Part shown: piece by piece, positions 17,973 to 25,826 of the stretch
Numbering within the stretch: position 1 is the first letter of the stretch
How the letters are laid out: each line of letters begins with the position of its first letter
Assembly (NCBI RefSeq): GCF_001905095.1
Contig: NZ_LWLS01000062.1
Location: 62,001-126,000 of the forward strand
Length of the DNA: 64,000 bases
Source of the DNA: Micromonospora sp. CB01531
GTDB lineage: Bacteria > Actinomycetota > Actinomycetes > Mycobacteriales > Micromonosporaceae
Reading direction: 5' to 3'
Translations under genes and position numbers: made by a program
The notes under the pieces: model-generated
Databases searched by the model: none
What the model saw: only the letters and a program-made list of their open reading frames with translations
What the model was told of the DNA's origin: nothing

Positions 17973-18910
17973 GGGCGATCCTCAGGGGGTGACGTCGGTC
18001 CGGACGGAGTGCGCGGCGGGCCGTCCGGTCCCGGCCCGGCCGGCGGAGGTGCGGGTGGCGCCCACGGCGAGCGGGATCCGTCGGCCGCCGATGGACCGAA
18101 ATACGGTGGTGTCGAAGCGGGCGGGCCGGGATACGGCGGAGCCGAAGCGGGCGGGCCGGAATACGGCGGAGCCGAGCCAGCGGACGCGGGCGGCGCGGAC
18201 GACGGCGGGCCGTAGGCCGGGCCGGATGCCGGGGTGGCTGGCCCGGCCGGCGGCAGCGGCCCGGCCGACGGCATCGGGGGCAGCGGACCGGCCGGCGGGA
18301 CGGGGCCGGTGCGGACCGCCGGGCCGGCGGTGGGACCGGTGGGCGCGGGTCGGCGGAAGAAGGCGCTCGCGCCAGGCAGCGTCAGCAGGGCGGCGACCAC
18401 CAGGTACCCGAGCACCTGGGCAACCGACAGGGCCGCGTTCAGCGGAATCCACCAGCCTGGGTACGCGTCGCCGAGCCGGGCGAGCAGGTCGGCGGTCACC
18501 CGCTCGTCGGCGCCGAGACGCAGCGGGGCGGCCCGCTGACCGACCAGCACCGCCAGTCCGCAGCAGCCGCAGAACAGGCCCAGGCCGGCGACCACCCAGG
18601 TGCCGACCCGGGCTCCGGGGCGGCCGGCGAGCAGGCCGAGAGCGAGCCCGACGAGCACCAGCCCGACGAGCACGCCGACCACGGCCGACAGTGCGGTGGA
18701 GCCCCGCAGCAGCGACACCAGCGGGTCGATCTCGCTATCGCGGGCCCCGGTGGCGCGCGCCGCCACCCGGAACCGGTCCACCGTGCCGGGCGTGACCGCC
18801 AGGTTGGCGACCGCGTACGCCACGGCGCCGACCGCCATCAGCAGCAGCACCGCCGCCGCCGCGACGACCACCCCCGGACGGCGGGGCGGAGCCTGAACGG
18901 GGTGCGACAC
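17969..18910 (-). CDS. Four-helix membrane protein with proline-rich tail (paralogue 1)
   Basis: A 313-residue protein. The first helix (VVVAAAAVLLLMAVGAVAYAVA) follows a short basic head. Two further helices flank VGTWVVAGLGLFCGCCGLAV, and a fourth helix ends in LLTLPGASAFFRRPAP. The remaining 120 residues are Pro/Gly/Ala/Ser-rich with PYSGPPAS and PYPGPPAS type repeats, probably cytoplasmic and disordered. Two paralogues share this plan, at 18983-19771 and 24420-25244. GTG 18910 has GGAGGGA upstream. It is coupled to the SDR gene. Function is unknown. Confidence 0.75.
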   Translation of the reverse strand: MSHPVQAPPRRPGVVVAAAAVLLLMAVGAVAYAVANLAVTPGTVDRFRVAARATGARDSEIDPLVSLLRGSTALSAVVGVLVGLVLVGLALGLLAGRPGARVGTWVVAGLGLFCGCCGLAVLVGQRAAPLRLGADERVTADLLARLGDAYPGWWIPLNAALSVAQVLGYLVVAALLTLPGASAFFRRPAPTGPTAGPAVRTGPVPPAGPLPPMPSAGPLPPAGPATPASGPAYGPPSSAPPASAGSAPPYSGPPASAPPYPGPPASTPPYFGPSAADGSRSPWAPPAPPPAGPGPDGPPRTPSGPTSPPEDRP

Positions 18911-18982
18911 GACAGATCCCTCCGGTAGGCGTCGGCTTGCAACCTACTCGGAGGGATCGTCCGAGTCGCTCTTATCGGAGCG

Positions 18983-19771
18983 TCAACCTCCGGATGGCGG
19001 CTGGGGACCGGGCCGGTCCTCGGGAGCCGACGACGGACCGGGCTGGCCAGGCTGGCCGGGGGCCGGTGGCTGACCCGGAGCCGGGGGCTGACCCGGAGTC
19101 GGCGGGTAGCCGGGCGCCGGCGGCTGACCGGGGTAGCCCGGCGCGGGCGGGTACCCGGGGGCCGGCGGGTAGGCCGGGTAGGTGCCACCCGGCAGGGGCG
19201 GCTCCCAGACCGGCTTCGGCTTGCGGAAGAACTCGTTGGACCTGGGCAGCGCCAGCAGGATCAGCGCGGCCAGCAGGGCCAGCAGGGCGACCAGGCCGAG
19301 GAGATTGCTGACCGGCCCGTACCAGGACGGCAGGGCGTCCGAGAGCCGGCGCTGGAGCTCCTCGGGGCTCGGCATGTTGCCGCCGGTCGAGCCACCGCCG
19401 GTCAGGCCGCCGGTCGCGTTGCTCACCAGGCCCGCGCCGCTGCAGCAGAACAGGATGCCGCCCAGCACCCAGGTGGTGATCCGGGCGCCGTTCTTTCCTC
19501 GGTTGTTCAACAGCGCGAGCACGACGAGCGCGATCGCGAGCAGCAGCGTGAGCGCGGCACCGCCGATGGCGGCCCCGTACGCGAAATCACCCGCCTGCTC
19601 GGCGGCGGTGCCCCGATAGGCGTCCCGCAGGACGTCCCGGACGGTGCCGATGGTGGCGAGCGTCAGGATCAGGTTCACCACCTGAATGGCGGCGACGAGG
19701 ATGAGCAGCCAACTGGAGAGCGTCACCACGCCCGGGCGGGTGCGGGCCGGGGGGCCCTGGGCATCGACCAT
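18983..19771 (-). CDS. Four-helix membrane protein with proline-rich tail (paralogue 2)
   Basis: A 262-residue protein of the same design as its neighbour. Helix 1 is VVTLSSWLLILVAAIQVVNLIL; helix 2 is a Leu/Ala-rich stretch before NNRGKNGARITTWVLGGILFCCSG. Helix 4 ends LILLALPRSNEFFRKPKPVW, matching the LPxSxxFF boundary of the family. The tail is a PPAPGYP/PPAPGQ repeat of about 70 residues. ATG 19771 has a nearby purine-rich ribosome site (GGGAAGGAGAAT). It lies between the first paralogue and the spermidine-synthase-like gene. Function is unknown. Confidence 0.75.
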   Translation of the reverse strand: MVDAQGPPARTRPGVVTLSSWLLILVAAIQVVNLILTLATIGTVRDVLRDAYRGTAAEQAGDFAYGAAIGGAALTLLLAIALVVLALLNNRGKNGARITTWVLGGILFCCSGAGLVSNATGGLTGGGSTGGNMPSPEELQRRLSDALPSWYGPVSNLLGLVALLALLAALILLALPRSNEFFRKPKPVWEPPLPGGTYPAYPPAPGYPPAPGYPGQPPAPGYPPTPGQPPAPGQPPAPGQPGQPGPSSAPEDRPGPQPPSGG

Positions 19772-19852
19772 GATTCTCCTTCCCTAGATCACACGACCAC
19801 CGTAACGAGACCAGGCCAGCAGAGCACGGCGCGAGAGCCGGGACCGCGGGAA

Positions 19853-21421
19853 TCAGTAGCCGCGCCACTCCGCACGGGCGTACTCCAGCACGCGGGGTTG
19901 CAGCAACGTGGAGGCGGGCACGTCCACCCGGGGCCGGTCGGCCGGGAAGGTAGCCGCCGCGGCCAGCACCGACGGGGTGAGGAAACGCAGCGGCAGGGCG
20001 TCGGCGGGCAGTTCCAGCGCCGGCGCGGCGGTGCCGGGCGCGGCCAGCACGAACCCCCAGTCGCCGAAGCTCGGCACGTCCACGTGGTACGGCACGGTGG
20101 CGAAGCCCGCCTCGCGGACCGATCGCTCGATCGACCAGTACGACCGCGGCGCGAAGTACGGCGACCCGGCCTGCACCACCAGCCGCCCGCCAGCGGCGAG
20201 CACCGAGCGGACCAGCGCGTAGAACTCGATCGTGTAGAGCTTGGCGGTGGCCGTCTCGTCCGGGTCGGGCAGGTCGGCCACCACCACGTCGAAGCGGTCC
20301 ATGGCGGTACGCAGCCAACCGAACGCGTCCAGGTTGAGCACCCGCACCCGGGGGTCGGCGAACGAATTCCCGTTGAGCTCGCGCAGCTGCGGCTCGCTCT
20401 TCGCCAGCCGTACCACGGCCGGGTCGAGGTCGACCACGGTCACCCGGCGCACGTCCGGGTACTTCAGGATCTCCCGCAGCGCCAGCCCGTCCCCGGCACC
20501 GAGCACCAGCACCTCGCCGCGCGGGCCGCGCAGCGCCGGGTGCACCAGCGACTCGTGGTAGCGGTATTCGTCGACCGAGCTGAACTGGAGGTCACCGTTG
20601 AGGAAGAGCCGCAGGTCGCTGTCGGCGTGGCCGACCTCGCGCACCGACCGGGTCAGCACGATCTCCTGGTAGCGGCTGCGTTCGGCGTGCACCACCGGGT
20701 CGCGGTAGAGCTGCTGGCGGGCGGTCACCTCGAAGTCGTGCGCGGTGATCCAGGCGTACCCGAGCAGGAGAGCGACCACGACGGAGCCGGCCCCCAGCGC
20801 GAGCCGCGACCGGCGGCCGAGGTCGGCCCGGAAGACCGTGCAGACCAGGGCGAGGCCGGCGACCGCGTTCACCGCGCCGACCACCAGGGCGCCCTTGAGC
20901 TGGCCGAAGACCGGTATCAGCACGAACGGGAAGGCCAGCCCGCCGAGCAGCGCGCCGACGTAGTCGGCGGCGAAGAGGTCGGCCACGGCGTCGCCGGCGG
21001 ACTGCTCGCGGATGCGTTGCAGCAGCACCATCAGCAGCGGGATCTCCGCGCCGATCAGCAGGCCGAGCACGAACGCGGTGCCGACCAGCGCCGGCCCGTA
21101 TAGGTCGAGCCAGGCGAAGGCGGCGTACAGGCCGAGCACGGAGAGGCCGCCGAGCAGGGCGAGGGTCAGCTCGACCGCGGCGAACGCGGCCGCCGCCCGG
21201 GACTGCCACGGCTTCGCGGCGAGCGCGCCGACGCCCATCGCGAAGACCATCACGCCGAGCACGATCGACGCCTGGCCGACCGCGTCGCCGATCAGGTAGC
21301 TGCCGAGGGCGACCAGCGCCAGCTCGTACACCAGGCCGCAGGCCGCGCAGACGAAGACCGCCAGCAGCACCGCCGCGCGGGCCGCGCGCCGTCGCGGCGG
21401 CGCCGGCGCGTCGGTGATCAC
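19853..21421 (-). CDS. speE: Membrane-bound spermidine-synthase-like aminopropyltransferase
   Basis: A 522-residue two-part protein. Residues 1-230 form about seven hydrophobic helices (VLLAVFVCAACGLVYELAL, LGVMVFAMGVGALAA and others). The C-terminal half is a spermidine-synthase-type fold: VLVLGAGDGLALREILKYP near 300 binds decarboxylated SAM, VTVVDLDPAV follows, and VVADLPDPDE near 380 supplies the catalytic Asp. Soluble SpeE enzymes make spermidine from putrescine; membrane forms in this operon type have no proven substrate. GTG 21421 overlaps the previous stop (GTGA). It is the last gene of the DUF4178-DUF2617-DUF4247-DUF350 operon. The symbol indicates the superfamily only. Confidence 0.85.
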   Translation of the reverse strand: MITDAPAPPRRRAARAAVLLAVFVCAACGLVYELALVALGSYLIGDAVGQASIVLGVMVFAMGVGALAAKPWQSRAAAAFAAVELTLALLGGLSVLGLYAAFAWLDLYGPALVGTAFVLGLLIGAEIPLLMVLLQRIREQSAGDAVADLFAADYVGALLGGLAFPFVLIPVFGQLKGALVVGAVNAVAGLALVCTVFRADLGRRSRLALGAGSVVVALLLGYAWITAHDFEVTARQQLYRDPVVHAERSRYQEIVLTRSVREVGHADSDLRLFLNGDLQFSSVDEYRYHESLVHPALRGPRGEVLVLGAGDGLALREILKYPDVRRVTVVDLDPAVVRLAKSEPQLRELNGNSFADPRVRVLNLDAFGWLRTAMDRFDVVVADLPDPDETATAKLYTIEFYALVRSVLAAGGRLVVQAGSPYFAPRSYWSIERSVREAGFATVPYHVDVPSFGDWGFVLAAPGTAAPALELPADALPLRFLTPSVLAAAATFPADRPRVDVPASTLLQPRVLEYARAEWRGY

Positions 21422-22263
21422 GACTTCTCCCGGGTACGCCCGGCGGCTTCCGCCCCGGCGCGCTGCGCGGGCGCGCGCACCCGGAGCTTGCGACCACTCC
21501 GGCTCGGCGCGTCTGCCGCCGCGCCGCGACCCGGAGCAGTCGTCCGGCGGCGCTGCACCACGCCCACGGCGACGAAGAGCGCGGCGAGCAGGAGGAGCGC
21601 CACGGCGGCGACCAGCCAGCCCCAGCGGTCCCGCCAGAAGTCGTTGCCGGCGGCCGGCAGCGGGCTCGCCGGGGCCGCCGGATCGGCACTCGGGGTGGCC
21701 GCCGGCCCGGCCAGGCCGGCTTCGGCGGCGAGCAGCGGCAGCGTGGTGGCGGCACGGGTGATCGCCCAGCCCGGGTCGTCGATGAAGACGTCCTCGTCGA
21801 GCCCGAACCAGCCCAGCCCGGTCTCGACGGCTTGCAGGGCGGCGAGGCCGAGGTCGTCAGAACCCTGCACCCGGATCCAGGCGGAGTCGCTGGCCTCGCT
21901 GCTCTCCGAGGTGTAGGTGATGTCCGCGCTGACCTCGATCCAGCGCGGGCAGCCCGGCGCGTCCCCGACCGCCGTCCCGTCGCCGAGGTTCGAGCCGACG
22001 CTCACCACGTCGTACCCGTCCGTCAGTCGCCAGCCGTAGCAGATGCCCTGGCTGGCGAAGGCGTCCCGGAGGATCGGCACGGTCTCCGTCCGCTCGTCGG
22101 TCGCCGGGGCGGGGACGCTCAGGTCGTCGGAGCCGCTGACGGCCCCGACGACGCAGAGGCCGACGGCGCCCAGGAGCACCGCCGCGCCCAGTGCCGCCTG
22201 CCACCCCCGCGACTTCCCCTTCGCCAGGGGCTTCGCCTGGGCCGGGCGCGTCCCGCCGGCCAT
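21418..22263 (-). CDS. Uncharacterised bitopic membrane protein of the speE operon
   Basis: A 281-residue protein. A basic head (KPLAKGKSRGW) leads to a first helix (ALGAAVLLGAVGLCVVGAV). A polar extracytoplasmic domain of about 130 residues follows, with DAFASQGICYGWRLTDGYDVVSVG and GDAPGCPRWIEVSADITY (two Cys, possibly a disulfide). Then come a Pro/Ala linker, a second helix (GWLVAAVALLLLAALFVAVGV) and a basic tail. I do not recognise a family. ATG 22263 shares one base with the DUF350 stop (TGATG) and the stop overlaps speE, so it is an integral member of the operon. Confidence 0.75.
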   Translation of the reverse strand: MAGGTRPAQAKPLAKGKSRGWQAALGAAVLLGAVGLCVVGAVSGSDDLSVPAPATDERTETVPILRDAFASQGICYGWRLTDGYDVVSVGSNLGDGTAVGDAPGCPRWIEVSADITYTSESSEASDSAWIRVQGSDDLGLAALQAVETGLGWFGLDEDVFIDDPGWAITRAATTLPLLAAEAGLAGPAATPSADPAAPASPLPAAGNDFWRDRWGWLVAAVALLLLAALFVAVGVVQRRRTTAPGRGAAADAPSRSGRKLRVRAPAQRAGAEAAGRTREKS

Positions 22264-22685
22264 CAGCTGATCGCGGCGGCGATGATCGCGCCGGTGGCGA
22301 GGTGCACGACGGCGGAGACCCAGACCGCCGGGTGCGGCTCCGGGTCGACCAGCAGTTCACCCAGCTTGCCCGGGGTGGCCACATCCAGCAGCACGAAGGC
22401 CGCCGCCATGATGACCAGCCCGAGGATGCCGTACGCGGCCGCGCCGACCAGGCCGAGCACAAAGTCGTCCGGGCTGGCGGCGATCGCGGCGACCACGATG
22501 ATGCCGACACCGGCCAGGTTGGAGGCGAGCAGCAGCGCCGCGTTGCGGTTGCGCTCGGTCCAGATGAGCTGGCTGAGCCGGCCCGGGGTGGCCAGGTCGA
22601 CCAGCAGGTAGCCGATGCCCATCAGGACGACGCCGACCACGCCGTAGGCGAGGGTGACCAGCAGATCGGTGACGAGATGCTGCAC
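22263..22685 (-). CDS. DUF350 family membrane protein
   Basis: A 140-residue hydrophobic protein with two repeats of a helix pair: VVGVVLMGIGYLLVDLATPGRL, then ILGLVIMAAAFVLLDVATPGKL. The conserved DLATPGxL/DVATPGxL turns are typical of DUF350 (YjfL-like). RNRNAALLLASNLAGVGIIV also fits. GTG 22685 is the start. In other bacteria DUF350 genes sit with spermidine-synthase-like, DUF2491 or DUF4178 and sometimes PspA genes, suggesting an envelope role; this is from recall. The gene is coupled downstream by TGATG. Confidence 0.85.
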   Translation of the reverse strand: MQHLVTDLLVTLAYGVVGVVLMGIGYLLVDLATPGRLSQLIWTERNRNAALLLASNLAGVGIIVVAAIAASPDDFVLGLVGAAAYGILGLVIMAAAFVLLDVATPGKLGELLVDPEPHPAVWVSAVVHLATGAIIAAAIS

Positions 22686-22715
22686 AGGGGACTCCAGGGT
22701 GAGCGGTCGGACGGG

Positions 22716-23141
22716 CTACTTGCCGGCGCCGGGGCCGCCGCCCCGGACGGTGCTGCCACGGCCCCAGCCCCAGCCGTGGCCGACGACGTGGTGGTAGCGG
22801 GGGTAGGCGGTGGTCATCCGCTCCAGCAGGATCAGCGAGCCGGCGGCAACCGGCAGGATCACCACCGAGTCGTCGTCGTAGCGCAGGTAGACGCCGCTGC
22901 CGTCGACGTACTCGTCAGCCGGCTGCCAGGCGTCGGTGACCTCCTTCGCCACCTGGCTCGGTGACCGGGTCGAGGTGTACGCGAGCGCGTCGGAGCCGAT
23001 GTCCCGGCCGGCCGCCCGGGTGTAGTGATCCTCGACGTAGCCGCGCGCCGAGAAGCTGCCGTAGAAGACGGCGAAGGCGGCGACCAGCACGCCGACCACC
23101 GCGACGGCCACCCCCACCACGAACCACCGTCGGTACGTCAC
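22716..23141 (-). CDS. DUF4247-like single-pass membrane protein
   Basis: A 141-residue protein with one N-terminal helix (WFVVGVAVAVVGVLVAAFAVFYG) and an extracytoplasmic domain: YTSTRSPSQVAKEVTDAWQPAD, VYLRYDDDSVVILP and MTTAYPRYHHVVGHGWGWGRGS. The C-terminus is Gly-rich. It matches my recollection of DUF4247, whose members sit in this operon; function is unknown. GTG 23141 overlaps the DUF2617 stop by 4 nt (GTGA), and DUF350 follows after 30 bp. Confidence 0.65.
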   Translation of the reverse strand: MTYRRWFVVGVAVAVVGVLVAAFAVFYGSFSARGYVEDHYTRAAGRDIGSDALAYTSTRSPSQVAKEVTDAWQPADEYVDGSGVYLRYDDDSVVILPVAAGSLILLERMTTAYPRYHHVVGHGWGWGRGSTVRGGGPGAGK

Positions 23142-23689
23142 AGTCCCACCTCGGTTCGCGACTGCGGGGCTCGCAACCCCGGCTCACTCCTCGCGCTCAC
23201 AACTGCCACCACCGTCTCGGTCAGTACCAGCTCGTTGGTCTGCGGATACGCGTGCCAGGTGCGCCAGGCCACCGCGCCGTCCGGCGGGTCAGGGCGGACG
23301 GAGAGCGCGGTGACCGCGTCCACGTCGCCGGGGAAGACCCCGACCAGCGCGTACGGGTCGTCGGCCAGGTCGGCGCGGAGCGCGGCGACCTGGGTACGCA
23401 GCCCGTCGCCGGCCGGCCGCAGCACCGTGGCGGTGAACCGGTAGCCGGCCACCGGGTCGTGCAGGGTGTCGGGCAGGTGCGGCGCGCGGCCGGGCAGGCA
23501 CGCAACGGTCTCGACCAACGCGCCGCAGACCACCTGGTGCGAGGCGCCGAGCAGGCACAGCCGCAGCCGGACGCCGTCGGGCAGGGCCAGCTCGCGGACG
23601 TGCAGGGCGGGGCGTTCGGGGCCGCCGAGGGCCAGGCTCAGGTCGGCGGCGCTGGTGTCGACGTACGGGGCGTCCAGGGCGACCAGCAC
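23138..23689 (-). CDS. DUF2617 family protein
   Basis: A 183-residue soluble protein: MLVALDAPYVDTSAADLSLAL, then LGASHQVVCGALVETVACLPG, YRFTATVLRPA and AWRTWHAYPQTNELVLTETV near the end. The conserved Trp/His/Tyr segment at the C-terminus is the best family signature. No membrane helix or known catalytic motif is visible. GTG 23689 starts 2 nt after the DUF4178 stop and its own stop overlaps the DUF4247 start. Function is unknown; constant co-occurrence implies a common complex. Confidence 0.7.
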   Translation of the reverse strand: MLVALDAPYVDTSAADLSLALGGPERPALHVRELALPDGVRLRLCLLGASHQVVCGALVETVACLPGRAPHLPDTLHDPVAGYRFTATVLRPAGDGLRTQVAALRADLADDPYALVGVFPGDVDAVTALSVRPDPPDGAVAWRTWHAYPQTNELVLTETVVAVVSARSEPGLRAPQSRTEVGL

Positions 23690-23691
23690 GC

Positions 23692-24321
23692 TCAGCCCGC
23701 CTGCTCCGGGTCACCCTGCGGGTAGATCATCACCTCGGCGCGGTGCAGCTTCTCGCCGAGGGCCACCTCCCAGCCGGCCTCCCCGTACGCCTCGAAGGAG
23801 AGCCGGGCCCCGCCGGGCGCCTGGTAGTCGTGGTAGCGCATGGTGCCGCGCGGGTCGAGGCCGGTGCCCTCGGTGGCGGTGTAGCGCGCCTGGCCGGACT
23901 CGTCCCAGCTGTAGCGGCGGCCGGCGACGTCGAGGGTGGGCGCGCCGGGGGTGACCGTGGCGGACGGTTCGCCGGTCCAGAGCACCAACTCCAGGTCCGG
24001 GTCCGTCTCGACGGAGAGCCAGCGCTTCACCCCGCCGGCATCGTCGAGCAGGTGTTCCGCCCAGCTCCAGCCGCCCTCGACCAAGTGCACCGAGCCACGG
24101 ACGGTGTACGGGACCTGGCGGATCTCCACGATGTCGCCGGGCTTGAGCCGGCGGGGGTCGCCGCGGAGCGCGTCCGCGTCCCGATCGTGGAACGGGTCGC
24201 CGGGGGCGTGCGGGCGGGGCCCGGTGCGGGCCTTGCGCAGCGCCACCACGGCGATCACCACACCGGCCGCCCCGACCAGACACCCCAGGGCCACCAGCAG
24301 ATACGCCACCGTTCCGTTCAC
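23692..24321 (-). CDS. DUF4178 family membrane-anchored protein
   Basis: A 209-residue protein. GTG 24321 (MNGTVAYLLVALGCLVG) is preferred over GTG 24369, since GGGGAGG lies 6 nt upstream and the hydrophobic anchor then begins at once. After one helix and a basic linker come beta-rich DUF4178 segments: LKPGDIVEIRQVPYTVRGSVHL, WAEHLLDDAGGVKRWLSVE and YHDYQAPGGARLSFEAYGEAGWEVALG. The family is associated with the spermidine-synthase/DUF350 operons. It is the first gene of this operon, with paralogue 3 of the proline-rich membrane family about 100 bp upstream. Confidence 0.75.
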   Translation of the reverse strand: MNGTVAYLLVALGCLVGAAGVVIAVVALRKARTGPRPHAPGDPFHDRDADALRGDPRRLKPGDIVEIRQVPYTVRGSVHLVEGGWSWAEHLLDDAGGVKRWLSVETDPDLELVLWTGEPSATVTPGAPTLDVAGRRYSWDESGQARYTATEGTGLDPRGTMRYHDYQAPGGARLSFEAYGEAGWEVALGEKLHRAEVMIYPQGDPEQAG

Positions 24322-24419
24322 GACCGCCTCCCCACACGCGTCGGCGGAGACGGTAACAACCGGACGCACGCCCGCCGAAACGACGTTCGCTGAGTGGCCG
24401 GTCAGCTACCCGGCGTCGC

Positions 24420-25244
24420 TCAATCCCGGGTGGGATCGGCGGCCTGCGGGGGCGGCCCGTCGGGCGCTCCCGTGGGATCGACCGGCGCGGCGGGGGCGGG
24501 CGCGGCGGCTTCCGGTGCGGCCGGGTACTGCCACGGGACGCCGTGGGCCCGCGGGTCGGGGCAGATCATGTAGCCGGGCGGCAGCAGGTAGGGCGCCGGA
24601 TAGGCGACCGGCGGGTGCGGCGGTTGCGCGGCCTGGGGCACGAACCAGCGGTGGGACGTGGGCAGCGCCAGCAGCACGATGGCGGTGGCGGTGAGCCCGA
24701 AGACCAGCAGCGCGATCAGTCCGCCCCCGGCGAAGAGGAGGTCCTCGACCGGATTGGAATCGGTGTCGTAGAGGGTCTGGATGAACCTCGACTCCTCCGG
24801 GAAGAAGTCGGGGGGCAGGTCCCCCTCCTCGGGCAGGCCGCCGAGCGCGAAGAGGAACGGGAGCGCCGCGCCCGCGCAGAGGCACTGGCCGAGGCCGACC
24901 AGCAGTTGCAGGCCGCCGGCCACGAAGACGGCGATCCGGGCGCCGACGCTACCCCGGCGGACACCCCAGGCGGCGCCGCCGAGCAGGGCCGCGAGCAGCA
25001 GCGCCGGCACCCCCATCAGGCAGGACGTCATGATGTTGCCGAAGCGCTCACCGTCCACCTCGGCCGGATCGGCGGCGGGCACCAGCCGAGCCGCGTGGTC
25101 GATCTCGCCGTTCCACCAGATCGCGTGCCACACCACCAGGCCGACCGCCACCAGCAGCAGGGCCGCCGCAGCGAACTGCAACCAGGAGGCCGCCGTGACG
25201 GCCTTCGGGCGGGGCGGGCGGGACGGAGTGGCGGTCGAGGTCAT
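24420..25244 (-). CDS. Four-helix membrane protein with proline-rich tail (paralogue 3)
   Basis: A 274-residue protein on the same plan as 17969-18910 and 18983-19771. Helix 1 is SWLQFAAAALLLVAVGLVVW; helices 2-3 surround GARIAVFVAGGLQLLVGLGQ. The fourth ends VLLALPTSHRWFVPQ, the shared LPxSxxxF boundary, followed by a Pro/Ala/Tyr-rich tail (PPHPPVAYPAPYLLPPGY). It lies upstream of the DUF4178 gene on the same strand, so it may open the same transcript. With the other two paralogues it brackets the speE operon. Confidence 0.72.
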   Translation of the reverse strand: MTSTATPSRPPRPKAVTAASWLQFAAAALLLVAVGLVVWHAIWWNGEIDHAARLVPAADPAEVDGERFGNIMTSCLMGVPALLLAALLGGAAWGVRRGSVGARIAVFVAGGLQLLVGLGQCLCAGAALPFLFALGGLPEEGDLPPDFFPEESRFIQTLYDTDSNPVEDLLFAGGGLIALLVFGLTATAIVLLALPTSHRWFVPQAAQPPHPPVAYPAPYLLPPGYMICPDPRAHGVPWQYPAAPEAAAPAPAAPVDPTGAPDGPPPQAADPTRD

Positions 25245-25303
25245 CCCGGAAAGCTACGGGGCCCCACCAGTTTCCGCTGTCCCGTTTCCGGGTGGACCGC
25301 CGG

Positions 25304-25678
25304 TCAATTCCCGGCGAGGCGTTCCGTGGCGTACTCGCGCAGGCTGGCCCGACCCATGAGGCAGCCGGTGAACGTGGTGAACTCGGCCTCGTCGGTCCGC
25401 AGCCTCGTCCACGCCGCGCGCCCCGCCGCCGCGTCGGCCTTGTCCAGCAGCGTGGCGGCGTACGCCTTCCCGGCCGGCGACCCGTGCCGGAGCAGCCAGT
25501 CGATCTGCTTCCGGGCCGCGTCGGGATGCTCGTCCAGCGCCTGCTCGACCCGCCGGTACGCCTCGGTCTCCGGCAGCAGCGTCCCGGCGAACCCGACTCC
25601 GCCGAACGCGAGGGTGTCCGCCCGGGCCAACTCCTCGACGGCCGCGTCCAACTCCCGGTCCTTTCCGATCCCCACCAT
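25304..25678 (-). CDS. Conserved hypothetical, helical protein
   Basis: A 124-residue soluble, mostly helical protein: MVGIGKDRELDAAVEELARAD to EYATERLAGN. ATG 25678 is chosen because AAGGA lies 8 nt upstream; ATG 25687 has its ribosome site too close. Helical pairs (EAYRRVEQALDEHPDAARKQIDWLL and GKAYAATLLDKADA) hint at a HEAT-like arrangement, which is inference. No known family is recognised. It lies downstream of clpB, behind clpB's terminator. Confidence 0.6.
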   Translation of the reverse strand: MVGIGKDRELDAAVEELARADTLAFGGVGFAGTLLPETEAYRRVEQALDEHPDAARKQIDWLLRHGSPAGKAYAATLLDKADAAAGRAAWTRLRTDEAEFTTFTGCLMGRASLREYATERLAGN

Positions 25679-25777
25679 GCCCGTCATCCTTTCCCTAACG
25701 CCCCTGGCACCACTCGTTGATCGGAAAGTTGTCGCAGGCCGCAACACCGGACGCAGGTGGACCGGGGCCCGGAGACA

Positions 25778-25815
25778 GGACCGACCCCGCCGGAGGGGTG
25801 GGGCGGGGCCGGTCC
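25778..25815 (-). terminator. Terminator after clpB
   Basis: 14-bp stem (25778-25791 / 25802-25815) with one position that pairs as U-G in minus-strand RNA, starting 12 bp past the clpB stop. Confidence 0.75.
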
Positions 25816-25826
25816 GGACGGGTGGG

